DNA of 64,000 nt from positions 1-64,000 of the forward strand of contig JAITLV010000039.1 of the NCBI GenBank assembly GCA_031277685.1, read 5' to 3'. This stretch comes from Sphingobacterium sp. (GTDB taxonomy: Bacteria; Bacteroidota; Bacteroidia; Sphingobacteriales; Sphingobacteriaceae). The notes under the pieces were generated by a model. The model ran no database searches and was not told the origin of the DNA. It saw nothing but the letters and a program-made list of their open reading frames with translations. Positions 18,291 through 25,943 of the stretch are shown here, piece after piece. The position numbers and the translations under genes were made by a program. Each line of letters starts with the position of its first letter. Within the stretch, counting starts at the first letter, position 1.

Positions 18291-18693
18291 AGGAACAGGA
18301 TTCAGCGCGGTTTTTTTTTTCGTTATACTTATTACCTGTCAACAGTATGAGATGTTGCAGCGAAAGTGGTAAACGAGCTTCGAGGTAATTCCATTCAATG
18401 GTATTACAGGCTTTTTTAAATCTGGAAAAGGTAGTTGGAAGTAATCCGTTTATCACAAGCTGGAGCTCCGAGGTTCCTCTATCATGCACATACGCCACGA
18501 CTTGCATGACCCATTCAAAACGGCGCCAATCTTTGGCATAAATAACGTCCTCTGCGAACTGAGCGATAACGTTTACAATATTTTTGTAGTCTCTTTTAAG
18601 TTCTACTTTTCTTAATCTCAGATTCAGCTCAGGGATTACAGCAGAAACAAAATCTACCGTTTGTCCTTCGTCCATTTTCTTTCTTACTTCCAT
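18277..18693 (-). CDS. Small protein of an unnamed family, paralogue 2
   Basis: The 138-residue product is the first gene of the operon. It aligns with paralogue 3 in the Kdp cluster: VAYVHDRGTSELQLVINGLL and EWNYLEARLPLSLQHL here, against LYSRGNQYVKYMMENLIV and EWTMIESRLPMSFLEV there. The frame is open to 18771, but ATG 18693 (MEVRKKMDEG) is preferred because the upstream segment coincides with a conserved, promoter-like sequence. A control module closely matching the one before the Kdp cluster lies at 18732-18836. No function can be named. Confidence 0.7.
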   Translation of the reverse strand: MEVRKKMDEGQTVDFVSAVIPELNLRLRKVELKRDYKNIVNVIAQFAEDVIYAKDWRRFEWVMQVVAYVHDRGTSELQLVINGLLPTTFSRFKKACNTIEWNYLEARLPLSLQHLILLTGNKYNEKKNRAESCSYGNN

Positions 18694-18731
18694 CGCATTG
18701 TTTTTTATAAATATCTTGTTATCCGGATAAA

Positions 18732-18836
18732 CCAAACAATATTCCAAAACAATAAAAAGAAAATAAAACACTGAAATACAGATATATAATTTTATTTTTC
18801 GAAACTCAAAAACGAAAAGACCCTATCAAAATGATA
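18732..18836 (-). promoter_or_regulatory. Control module shared with the Kdp cluster (copy 1)
   Basis: Read on the minus strand, TATCATTTTGATA (18824-18836) is followed after 78 nt by GGAATATTGTTTGG (18732-18745), which lies 38 nt before the ATG at 18693. The same two elements with 79 nt between them occur at 35510-35615. GG-N10-GG resembles a sigma-54 -24/-12 promoter, and the distant palindrome resembles an activator site, but this reading is inference. The palindrome is also part of the terminator hairpin of the upstream lipoprotein gene. Confidence 0.55.
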
Positions 18837-18844
18837 AGGTCTTT
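18816..18844 (-). terminator. Terminator of lipoprotein gene
   Basis: On the minus strand the sequence AAGACCTTATCA, a short loop, then TGATAGGGTCTTTTCG followed by T-runs gives a stem with one mismatch directly after the stop at 18846. It fits an intrinsic terminator. Confidence 0.75.
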
Positions 18845-18845
18845 C

Positions 18846-19277
18846 TCAAATTGGAATTATCTCCACTTCATAGGAACCAGTATAATGATTGCCAATCATC
18901 TTATTTTCATTGATAGTGATAAAGTACTGCCCACTATCAATAAAACGGTAAGTTAGTTCTTTTCCAAATGGACCGTCTGCTGTTCCATCTGGAGAAAACA
19001 ACTGACTAATTCGAATATTAGCTGTATCTGATGGCGTATTGATTTTTATCCGGACGGAATCCGCTGTATGGACAGCAATAAAAATAGTATCTGTCTGACC
19101 AGATTTTATTTCCATATGCTTGGTCAACTGACCGTCAGCAAAGGATACTCCCTTTTCTTGGACTCGCTGATCTTCCGAATCATCTTTTGTCCTGCTTTCC
19201 GTTTTCGATGGCGATTGGCAAGCAGCCTGCAGTATACATACGGCCGAAATCAAAATCATTGTCGTTAGTTTGTTCAT
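18846..19277 (-). CDS. Lipoprotein of unknown function
   Basis: The 143-residue product has a lipoprotein signal (MNKLTTMILISAVCILQAAC, Cys20), a charged serine/aspartate-rich linker, and a C-terminal beta domain. The order HMEIKSGQTDTIFI ... YRFIDSGQYFITI ... SYEVEIIPI resembles small prepeptidase C-terminal-like beta sandwiches, without a diagnostic motif. It is a single-gene unit with its own terminator. Confidence 0.7.
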   Translation of the reverse strand: MNKLTTMILISAVCILQAACQSPSKTESRTKDDSEDQRVQEKGVSFADGQLTKHMEIKSGQTDTIFIAVHTADSVRIKINTPSDTANIRISQLFSPDGTADGPFGKELTYRFIDSGQYFITINENKMIGNHYTGSYEVEIIPI

Positions 19278-19368
19278 GACTTTTTGCCCTATATAACAAT
19301 TTTTAGGATCAGCTGGTTTGTATTATAATTGATTTAAAATAATTCCGGAACGAGGCATTCTGCTTTTT

Positions 19369-19923
19369 CTACATAGTCCAGAGGCTCCATTTCGATTTTA
19401 CAACAGTAGGATTTGTTTGCTTTACTCTCTTATAAAATTCATAGAAATCTTTATTCCAAATAGTATAGTTATGGGTAAACTTGAATACCATTTTGTTATC
19501 GTCAGCAGTACGAAAGATAACTTGCCAAACATTGCGATTGTTGATGATCGTCGAAGTCTTGCTCAATTCAATGATATCGGCCAGAGGGAATACTACCTGC
19601 CTCATCTGTTTTGTATCGATCGCATAAAAGCTATTATCATCAAAATACATATCTTCATCACTGACAATGTGGTCTTCAATGCCAAACAGGAAAGGTCGGG
19701 ATGATATTTTTCTCTTTTGTACTTCGATTAAATCGACAGAATTCTGATAGTTTAGTTGCTTATTTTTAGGTTTGAATCCAGCCATATGCTTCCTGTAAGC
19801 TAGGCTGAACAACATAGCAAATAATACCAAACCTGCAATGAATATCAGATAGACCATCTTCTTACTTGTTAAACTAAATTTTCTTTTTTTTTCAAATATC
19901 AAAAAACTGACAAAATACGCCAT
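19369..19923 (-). CDS. Membrane-anchored protein of unknown function
   Basis: The 184-residue product has a basic N-terminus, one strong hydrophobic segment (MVYLIFIAGLVLFAMLFSLA at about residues 23-42) and a soluble C-terminal part with YcxB-like alternating strands (DDNSFYAIDTKQMRQVVFPL, NVWQVIFRT). The similarity is only in pattern. It is a single gene, 91 nt upstream of the lipoprotein. Confidence 0.6.
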   Translation of the reverse strand: MAYFVSFLIFEKKRKFSLTSKKMVYLIFIAGLVLFAMLFSLAYRKHMAGFKPKNKQLNYQNSVDLIEVQKRKISSRPFLFGIEDHIVSDEDMYFDDNSFYAIDTKQMRQVVFPLADIIELSKTSTIINNRNVWQVIFRTADDNKMVFKFTHNYTIWNKDFYEFYKRVKQTNPTVVKSKWSLWTM

Positions 19924-20000
19924 TCATGAATTAATCAGCGGAACAAAATTATCAACTTTAATCCAATATCCTGATTTCCCCTCCTCGATAACCATTCCCG

Positions 20001-21212
20001 CTAACTCCCTAAGCTGATATAATACAGTGGCACATCCCCTGCATAATCCACTACACGGTCGAGTCCTTCAAAGAATATATGATCCCCTAGTTCCTTTCCT
20101 CTCAACTGTTTCTCCATCTGATACAATAAATCCAGCATCGTAAAATTCTTTCCGTTGGAAGCTTGAATCCGGGCACATATTTCTACCTGAAAATAACCAT
20201 TATCACCATTTTCTTCATCAAAAGCTTCATCTTCGTTATCCAATAATGCTTCGTTCGGATTTAAGTCTTCCATTCCCTTGATCCAACACATATAACAGAG
20301 CTCAATCTCAGGTAGATCAAGCACAATTTCGTCGGCATTCCAAGCGGCTTGATCGGCTAAAATATCACGTTGATATTGCGCGGCATCGGCATCAAACTCA
20401 CTGGAATTAACATACAACTTGGTTTGAAAGCTCCAGGCAATATCTGACAGGATATGATCTTCAAAGGGCCCGGTGTTCCATTCAATATTATTCCAGGGAC
20501 TACCTACCTTTTCTCTTAAATAACCAACATATCTTTTCAAATATGATTTCCCGATTTTGTTATTTAACCCCACATGATGCTCACCCTCCAAAAATCGCTC
20601 AGAAAACATCCTCCAATCTTTAAAATGTGATCTGGCATAGGACGAGAGATTTTTTAGCATTTCTATAGCAGCTGATTTAGGTAAATAACCAACATCTGTA
20701 GCAGCGGTTATGATATGACTGCTAACGGCAAGCGCAAGGGCATCCACCCCAGGTTTGCCAATATCCCAATTTGCACTGTCGATCTGATCCTCAAGCCCCG
20801 TCAGGATGGTTCCCTGGGTATTCATTCCAAGCAAATTAAAGTATGCAGCTAAGACATGGCGGCAACTTTCATTGTCTTCGATAGCGAAATCCCGTTTCAG
20901 CAATTTCACCAATTCATTTCTATATTCCGCCTGTTTCGGATAGGTTTCAAACTGATAGAGATGAGCGGGATAAGTTCCGTCATCACCAGCACTCCCAAAT
21001 ACCGTAAACCAATCGCCAAAAACTATCACACGAAAAGCCGCACCCAATGCCGTTCCAAATTGTTCCTCATAAGGAATATTTATCAGCATTTCTTTTCCGT
21101 TAACTTGCTGGTTTTTGGACTTTTCCAATTCGGCTTCCTGTGCGAGTTCCTCTTTCGCCTCCTTTACTCCCTCCTTCGCGGCAGTCAATAATTCCTTGAA
21201 AAATTTAAACAT
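20001..21212 (-). CDS. DUF1266-like protein
   Basis: The 403-residue cytoplasmic protein starts with an amphipathic Lys/Glu-rich helix (about residues 1-40) and has a central DUF1266-like region: WDIGKPGVDALALAVSSHII, GYLPKSAAIEML, then HFKDWRMFSERFLEGE. The C-terminal part is acidic (DNEDEAFDEENGDNG). DUF1266 proteins have no established function; they are sometimes found near polymorphic toxin loci, but nothing of that kind is nearby. Confidence 0.6.
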   Translation of the reverse strand: MFKFFKELLTAAKEGVKEAKEELAQEAELEKSKNQQVNGKEMLINIPYEEQFGTALGAAFRVIVFGDWFTVFGSAGDDGTYPAHLYQFETYPKQAEYRNELVKLLKRDFAIEDNESCRHVLAAYFNLLGMNTQGTILTGLEDQIDSANWDIGKPGVDALALAVSSHIITAATDVGYLPKSAAIEMLKNLSSYARSHFKDWRMFSERFLEGEHHVGLNNKIGKSYLKRYVGYLREKVGSPWNNIEWNTGPFEDHILSDIAWSFQTKLYVNSSEFDADAAQYQRDILADQAAWNADEIVLDLPEIELCYMCWIKGMEDLNPNEALLDNEDEAFDEENGDNGYFQVEICARIQASNGKNFTMLDLLYQMEKQLRGKELGDHIFFEGLDRVVDYAGDVPLYYISLGS

Positions 21213-21493
21213 AATTTTAAATATTATTTTTTAGCTAAAGACTCTATTTTTCATTTTTTTTATCAGGCTCAAAGGTGTGAAAAACAGCAGTAGCTAGCTA
21301 CTATCACTCTTTGGAGACTTTGAGATTTTAAATTACTGCCGTAAATGTGAAAATAAATATTTACTTTTTATTTTGAAATTCATATTAGTTTGAAGTCCAA
21401 CCATATTTGTGGTCAAAGACTCTATATTTGAAGGAAAGTAACTGGAGTAATTATAAGCATTATATGAGCTTCATTGATTAAGGAGTATCAAAC

Positions 21494-22018
21494 ATGACAT
21501 TATTAAAAAATCTAATTGCATCGACTGTTTTTAAGAAAGCACTGACATTTAAGCGAAATGAACTGATCAAAAGCAGTGGAACTATCGACTCAAAAATATA
21601 CTTTATCAAGAGCGGAAGTGTTAAAATTTCCATCCTCCAACAGGATACCGAACGAATCATTCGTTTGGGATATACAGGTGATCTTGTTGTGGCAATGGAC
21701 TCCTTTCTGGGCAACTGTAATTCAGATTTTGTTATTCAAGCAATTAAGAAAACCAATGTATTGATTGCCGAAAAGGAAGATTTCATGCATTTTGTCTATT
21801 CAAGCCCTGAACATACTTCGCTATATATAAAATTATTGGAGGGATTAGTAAAGCAACAACTTGACAGGGAGCAAGATTTACTAGAGGATTCACCAAAAAT
21901 ACGCTATGAACGCGTTTTTAAAAGAAACCCAATCCTATTCCAGATCATCCCCAATAGATACATTGCCAATTATCTAAGAATGACAGCTGAAACCTTTTCG
22001 CGCATCAGTAAATCTTGA
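21494..22018 (+). CDS. Crp/Fnr-type transcription regulator
   Basis: The 174-residue product has a cNMP-binding-like N-terminus (ELIKSSGTIDSKIYFIKSGS) and a short HTH ending IANYLRMTAETFSRISKS. It is shorter than most of its class. AAGGAG lies upstream of the ATG. Its stop is 53 nt before the DinB-like gene, and the two likely form a transcript. Confidence 0.82.
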   Translation: MTLLKNLIASTVFKKALTFKRNELIKSSGTIDSKIYFIKSGSVKISILQQDTERIIRLGYTGDLVVAMDSFLGNCNSDFVIQAIKKTNVLIAEKEDFMHFVYSSPEHTSLYIKLLEGLVKQQLDREQDLLEDSPKIRYERVFKRNPILFQIIPNRYIANYLRMTAETFSRISKS

Positions 22019-22071
22019 GTCTAATCAATTTTTTTTCAGTTTTTTTTCGTGTATTTTATAAAAAAACGAAA

Positions 22072-22635
22072 ATGAAATATAAATCTTCAGAATTGCTCGA
22101 ACAACTCAGGTTACAGACAAAAGAACAGATGTCTTTTGTTGAGTCTTTAAAAACTCTCCCATTGGAAAATCTCAATAAACGATTACATGAAAACTCATGG
22201 AATATCTTGGAGTGTCTGGCACATCTCAATCTTTATGGGGATTTCTATTTGCCTGAAATTTCGAAAAGGATAACCGAAAGTCCATTTCAAGCAGCAGAGA
22301 ACTTCAATAGCGGAGTTTTAGGAAACTACTTTGCAAAAAGTATACTTCCACAAGATAAAGTAAAGAAAATGAAAACCTATCCAGAAATGGATCCGATATA
22401 CAGACAATTGGACAAAAATGTAATTGATATCTTTCTGGAACAACAGGCGACTGTTCTTCAATTGTTAGAACAGGCAAAATCAAAACATATCGGCAAGATT
22501 CGGACACATGTTTCTATCAGTAAATGGATAAAAATCCGCCTCGGCGATACCTTCCGCTTCTTTGTTAATCACAATTTAAGGCATATTCTGCAAATAAAGG
22601 CTATCCTATCTGCCTATAACGTTAGTTCAATATAA
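22072..22635 (+). CDS. DinB-like protein
   Basis: The 187-residue protein has the DinB four-helix pattern with histidines at NILECLAHLNLYGDFYL and FFVNHNLRHILQIKAIL, the usual places for metal ligands. Family members include thiol-dependent transferases and proteins of unknown role. ATG 22072 starts the first helix correctly; the frame is open upstream to 22015 through an unlikely poly-Phe stretch. Confidence 0.78.
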   Translation: MKYKSSELLEQLRLQTKEQMSFVESLKTLPLENLNKRLHENSWNILECLAHLNLYGDFYLPEISKRITESPFQAAENFNSGVLGNYFAKSILPQDKVKKMKTYPEMDPIYRQLDKNVIDIFLEQQATVLQLLEQAKSKHIGKIRTHVSISKWIKIRLGDTFRFFVNHNLRHILQIKAILSAYNVSSI

Positions 22636-22792
22636 GAATGCCCTCAAAAAAACTCAAACAGCGCTTTTAGAAAAGAGGGGCAAAATTGCAGCAACTAGGT
22701 AAATAATTTGAAGATATCCAGTATAGATGCCAATATATTTAATACATGTTTCATAAACAAATCCAATCAATTATCGAGCCATGATGACAATA

Positions 22793-23143
22793 TTATTTAA
22801 AGAGATCAATTACCCGTTCGAGCGGCCGTCCGATAACAGCTTTACCATCTTTAATAATGATTGGCCGTTCAATCAATATCGGATTTTGCACCATCACATC
22901 AACCCACTCCTCATCTGTCAATGTAAGATGTTGAAATTTTTCAAGAAATAAAGGCTCATTCTTCCGAATAAGGGTCAAGGGTTTAAGCCCAAGTTGCGAC
23001 AATATTTCAGTAAGCTGTTCTTTATTGGGTACTTCTTCAAGATACTCCTGCACTTGCAGCTCTGTTGTATGTTCTTGCAAAAATTCTAAGGCAGCACAGC
23101 TTTTACTACATTGTTTATTATGGTATATTTTTATCATGATCAA
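22793..23143 (-). CDS. arsC: ArsC-family reductase-like protein
   Basis: The 116-residue thioredoxin-fold protein has the ArsC/Spx/YffB arrangement: YHNKQCSKSCAALEFL with Cys12 and an added Cys16, NPILIERPII, and GKAVIGRPLE near the end. Glutaredoxin-coupled arsenate reductases have a single N-terminal catalytic Cys and this RP pattern. No arsenite exporter or ArsR is near, so arsenate reduction is not certain. MIMIKIY allows a start two codons later. Confidence 0.75.
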   Translation of the reverse strand: MIMIKIYHNKQCSKSCAALEFLQEHTTELQVQEYLEEVPNKEQLTEILSQLGLKPLTLIRKNEPLFLEKFQHLTLTDEEWVDVMVQNPILIERPIIIKDGKAVIGRPLERVIDLFK

Positions 23144-23274
23144 TCTTATTATCTATCCAATTTCTTCTGAAAAAAGCGAACGCGCTGTCTTTACAATAAT
23201 ATTAAAAAAAGACAAATAATAAAATTGCAACAATACGATGCAACTTATTAAGATAAATAAAAAATTACTTTTCC

Positions 23275-23560
23275 CTTCGAGGAATTCTCTTTTCCTTTGG
23301 GAAGACGCAAGATTCCCCAGGGAAGATTTACTTTTCCCTTAGGGGAATTCTCTTTTTCCTTCGGAAGATGCAAGATTCTCCAAGGAAAATTTATTTTTCC
23401 CTTAGGGGTATTCTCTTTTCCCTTCGGAAGATGCAAGATTCTCCAGGGAAGATTTGCTTTTCCCTTAGGGGAATTCTCTTTTCCCTTGGGAAGATGCAAG
23501 ATTCTCCAAGGAAAATTTGCTTTTCCCTTAGGGGAATTTACTTTCCCCCGAAGTTCACCC
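23275..23560. repeat. 63-bp tandem repeat built from 21-bp palindromic blocks
   Basis: Successive units recur every 63 bp: the GCAAGATT landmark is at 23307, 23370, 23433 and 23496, giving about four and a half copies. Each unit divides into three 21-bp blocks, centred on TTCCCTTAGGGGAA, TTCCCTTCGGAAGA and TTCTCCAAGGAAAA, all short imperfect palindromes. Because 63 is a multiple of three, both strands stay open (a PKGK-rich frame on minus, a FPLG-rich frame on plus). Neither looks like a real gene. Copies differ by a few bases, consistent with an old or diverging array. Confidence 0.85.
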
Positions 23561-23644
23561 TCGAGAAACCAAAGCTGTAAATCACGCGATTAAAAGCAAT
23601 TGACCCACTTTTTCTAGAAAAACAACTTGTAATTCAATAAATCA

Positions 23645-23708
23645 AAGGGGTAAAATTGTGCCAAAAAGTTTTTTGTACTTCCCGAATTTTGGCACAATTT
23701 TACCCCTT
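23645..23708. repeat. Perfect 22-bp inverted repeat with 20-nt loop
   Basis: Bases 23645-23666 are the exact reverse complement of 23687-23708; the arms start AAGGGGTAAAATTG and end CAATTTTACCCCTT. It lies 138 nt upstream of the AraC gene, with no gene reading into it nearby. It could be a small RNA or terminator-like hairpin, an operator, or the remnant of a small mobile element. Confidence 0.7.
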
Positions 23709-23846
23709 CTATAAGCTTCGAATTGTTTATATAGGCAGACTATCATCCTATTTATCTGAGATACATGGTGGTTATCAGCAATTCCTCTGAGAAAATTGAA
23801 CTGTACATGACCATGGATTGTAAAACGAATTTTATAATTTAGTGGT

Positions 23847-24755
23847 ATGAACACAGCTGAAAGTGTAACTGACTTTTACAAAAGGCAACCGGGCCTCCCG
23901 AACGTAGACTTACCGCTCAACAATACTGGCGTCGGGCATTTTAACGTTTTTAGCCGGGAATCCTGCACTTTAGTCTCCCCTTATAACCGTCGTGATTTTT
24001 ATAAAACTTCACTGATTATTGGCCGCGGCAAGTTATATTATGCCGATAAATGGATACAGATTGATCGACCGGCTATGTTGTTTGCTAATCCGGTTGTACC
24101 CTACGCCTGGGAGCCAGAGTCCACTGTGCAGTCTGGCTGGTATTGTGTGTTTACCGAGGAGTTTATCCAACATAGTGAACGTATAGAAAGCCTAAAAGAC
24201 TCTCCCCTTTTCAAAATTGGGAGCAATCCAATTTACTTCCCAGATACTGAGCAGCTGGAGGAGATCTCCACCATTTTTAAAAAAATGATGTCAGAGATAG
24301 ATTCAGCTTATGCACATAAAGGCGATATCTTGCGTAGCTACCTGCATCTGTTGATCCATGAAACGATGAAATCAAGTCCGGCTCAGGAATTCGGTTCATA
24401 TACCAATGCTTCCACCCGGGTGTCCAGCCTTTTTTTTGAACTCCTGGAGCGTCAGTTTCCAGTAAACACATTGGATACGGGTTTGCAATTGAAAAGCCCG
24501 GGCGATTATGCCCATGCACTTTCGGTGCATATCAATCACCTGAACCGTTCTGTTAAGGAAACAACAGGCAAAACCACCAGTGCACATATCGCCAGCCGTA
24601 TCGCTCAAGAAGCCCGATCACTGCTATTGCACACCAATTGGAATATCTCGGATATAGCCTACCGCCTAGGCTTTGAATACCCTTCTTATTTTACAAATTT
24701 TTTCAAAAAACACACTGGAATGTCGCCAAATCAATTGCGGACGACAAGTGTTTGA
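23847..24755 (+). CDS. AraC family transcription regulator
   Basis: The 302-residue protein has an N-terminal cupin-like sensing region (to about residue 180) and a C-terminal AraC double HTH: SAHIASRIAQEARSLLLHTN, then WNISDIAYRLGFEYPSYFTN and FKKHTGMSPNQLR, the family signature. It is followed 81 nt later by an aldo/keto reductase gene, which is the obvious target. Confidence 0.9.
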   Translation: MNTAESVTDFYKRQPGLPNVDLPLNNTGVGHFNVFSRESCTLVSPYNRRDFYKTSLIIGRGKLYYADKWIQIDRPAMLFANPVVPYAWEPESTVQSGWYCVFTEEFIQHSERIESLKDSPLFKIGSNPIYFPDTEQLEEISTIFKKMMSEIDSAYAHKGDILRSYLHLLIHETMKSSPAQEFGSYTNASTRVSSLFFELLERQFPVNTLDTGLQLKSPGDYAHALSVHINHLNRSVKETTGKTTSAHIASRIAQEARSLLLHTNWNISDIAYRLGFEYPSYFTNFFKKHTGMSPNQLRTTSV

Positions 24756-24777
24756 ATAATATAATTATCTGTTTGAT

Positions 24778-24793
24778 TGTCTTAAGTAAGACA
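24778..24793. promoter_or_regulatory. Perfect palindrome in aldo/keto reductase promoter
   Basis: TGTCTTAAGTAAGACA is a 7+2+7 perfect dyad. It ends 14 nt before a -7-like TACTTTTG (24808-24815) and occupies the place where a -33 box would sit, so it may be the site through which the promoter is controlled. Whether the upstream AraC protein binds it is unknown; AraC sites are usually direct repeats. Confidence 0.55.
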
Positions 24794-24836
24794 CAGGATG
24801 CCTTCGCTACTTTTGTATTGAACAAAATATAATATC

Positions 24837-25838
24837 ATGAAATATAGAAATCTTGGAACAACAAATGAACAGCTATCTGCTATCGGACTAGGATGTATGG
24901 GAATGAGTTTTGCCTATGGGCCTACGGACGAGAAAGAAAGTATCGCTACCCTTGAACGTGCATTGAATCTCGGCATAAACTTCTGGGATACAGCAGATAT
25001 GTATGGCGATGGAGCCAATGAAGAATTAATTTCGAAAGTACTTGTACCCAACCGTGATAAGGTTTTTATTGCCACCAAATTTGGTTTTCGCTTCAAGGAT
25101 GACAAAGCAGGACCAAGTGGCACTGCAAACACTTATTTTGACGGATCGCCTGCCTGGATAAAAATCGCGGTGGAAAACAGTCTACGACGCCTAGGTATTG
25201 ATACCATCGATTTATATTATGCGCATCGGGTAGATCCCAATGTCCCTATCGAAGATACGGTGGGTGCTATGGCAGAATTGGTCAAAGAGGGCAAAGTAAG
25301 ATATCTCGGACTCAGCGAGGCATCCCCGGCTTCAATTATCAAAGCCAATGCGGTACATCCCATTACAGCGCTACAGAGCGAGTATTCTCTGCTGACACGT
25401 GATGTAGAAAAAGAGATATTACAGACTGTGCGTAATCTGGGGATCAGTTTGATTCCTTATTCGCCACTCGCCAGAGGGTTATTTTCCAATACCTTAAATA
25501 TAGATAGTCTATCCACGGATGACTTCAGAAGGACACTCCCCCGCAATCAGGGCGAACATGCCGAGAATAATGCACGATTGATTGCCGAATTTTCTCTTTT
25601 GGCACAGGATAAACAATGTTCACCTATCCAATTGGCATTGGCTTGGGTACTTGCTCAAGGGGATGACATTATTCCGATCCCTGGCACTAAAAAGAGAAAA
25701 TATCTGGAAGAAAATGCGGGTGCTATTGATGTACAATTGTCAGATTCGGATCTGAATACCATTGAAGACATACTCCGAAAATATCCGAACGTAGGCGCAC
25801 GCTATAGTGAAGGCGCAATGGCACTGGTCAACAATTAA
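24837..25838 (+). CDS. Aldo/keto reductase
   Basis: The 333-residue protein has the complete AKR catalytic tetrad: Asp51 and Tyr56 ([11 protein letters not shown]), Lys81 (FIATKFGF) and His130 (LYYAHRVDP). [10 protein letters not shown] and [14 protein letters not shown] match the NADPH-binding side. It belongs with the YajO/AKR13-like group that reduces aldehydes with NADPH; the natural substrate is unknown. Probable control by the upstream AraC regulator. Confidence 0.93.
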   Translation: MKYRNLGTTNEQLSAIGLGCMGMSFAYGPTDEKESIATLERALNLGINFWDTADMYGDGANEELISKVLVPNRDKVFIATKFGFRFKDDKAGPSGTANTYFDGSPAWIKIAVENSLRRLGIDTIDLYYAHRVDPNVPIEDTVGAMAELVKEGKVRYLGLSEASPASIIKANAVHPITALQSEYSLLTRDVEKEILQTVRNLGISLIPYSPLARGLFSNTLNIDSLSTDDFRRTLPRNQGEHAENNARLIAEFSLLAQDKQCSPIQLALAWVLAQGDDIIPIPGTKKRKYLEENAGAIDVQLSDSDLNTIEDILRKYPNVGARYSEGAMALVNN

Positions 25839-25861
25839 GATATAAAAGTTTGAGCTGATAC

Positions 25862-25908
25862 ACGTATTGCAGACGGTTCCTATGGATTACCTGCAATACG
25901 TTTTCTTT
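25862..25908 (+). terminator. Terminator of aldo/keto reductase gene
   Basis: ACGTATTGCAG (25862-25872) pairs with CTGCAATACGT (25891-25901), followed by TTTCTTTT. It lies between the reductase and the convergent histidine-kinase gene. Confidence 0.8.
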
Positions 25909-25943
25909 TACACAAAGAGTTAACTCCTTATTGCGCATTTAGG

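Noticed and set aside
18694..18771. N-terminal extension of paralogue 2 (MFYFLF...)
   Set aside because: The extension overlaps the conserved promoter-like sequence; ATG 18693 fits better, although a conserved EYCL(V/A)Y peptide reading in both copies cannot be fully excluded.
23275..23560. CRISPR array
   Set aside because: Units are contiguous, nearly identical over their whole length and have no unique spacers; no cas gene is present.
23248..23593. Open frames on both strands through the 63-bp repeat (83 residues minus, 98 residues plus)
   Set aside because: They exist because the repeat length is a multiple of three; the minus frame starts at a TTG inside the array, composition is extreme, and no ribosome site is seen.
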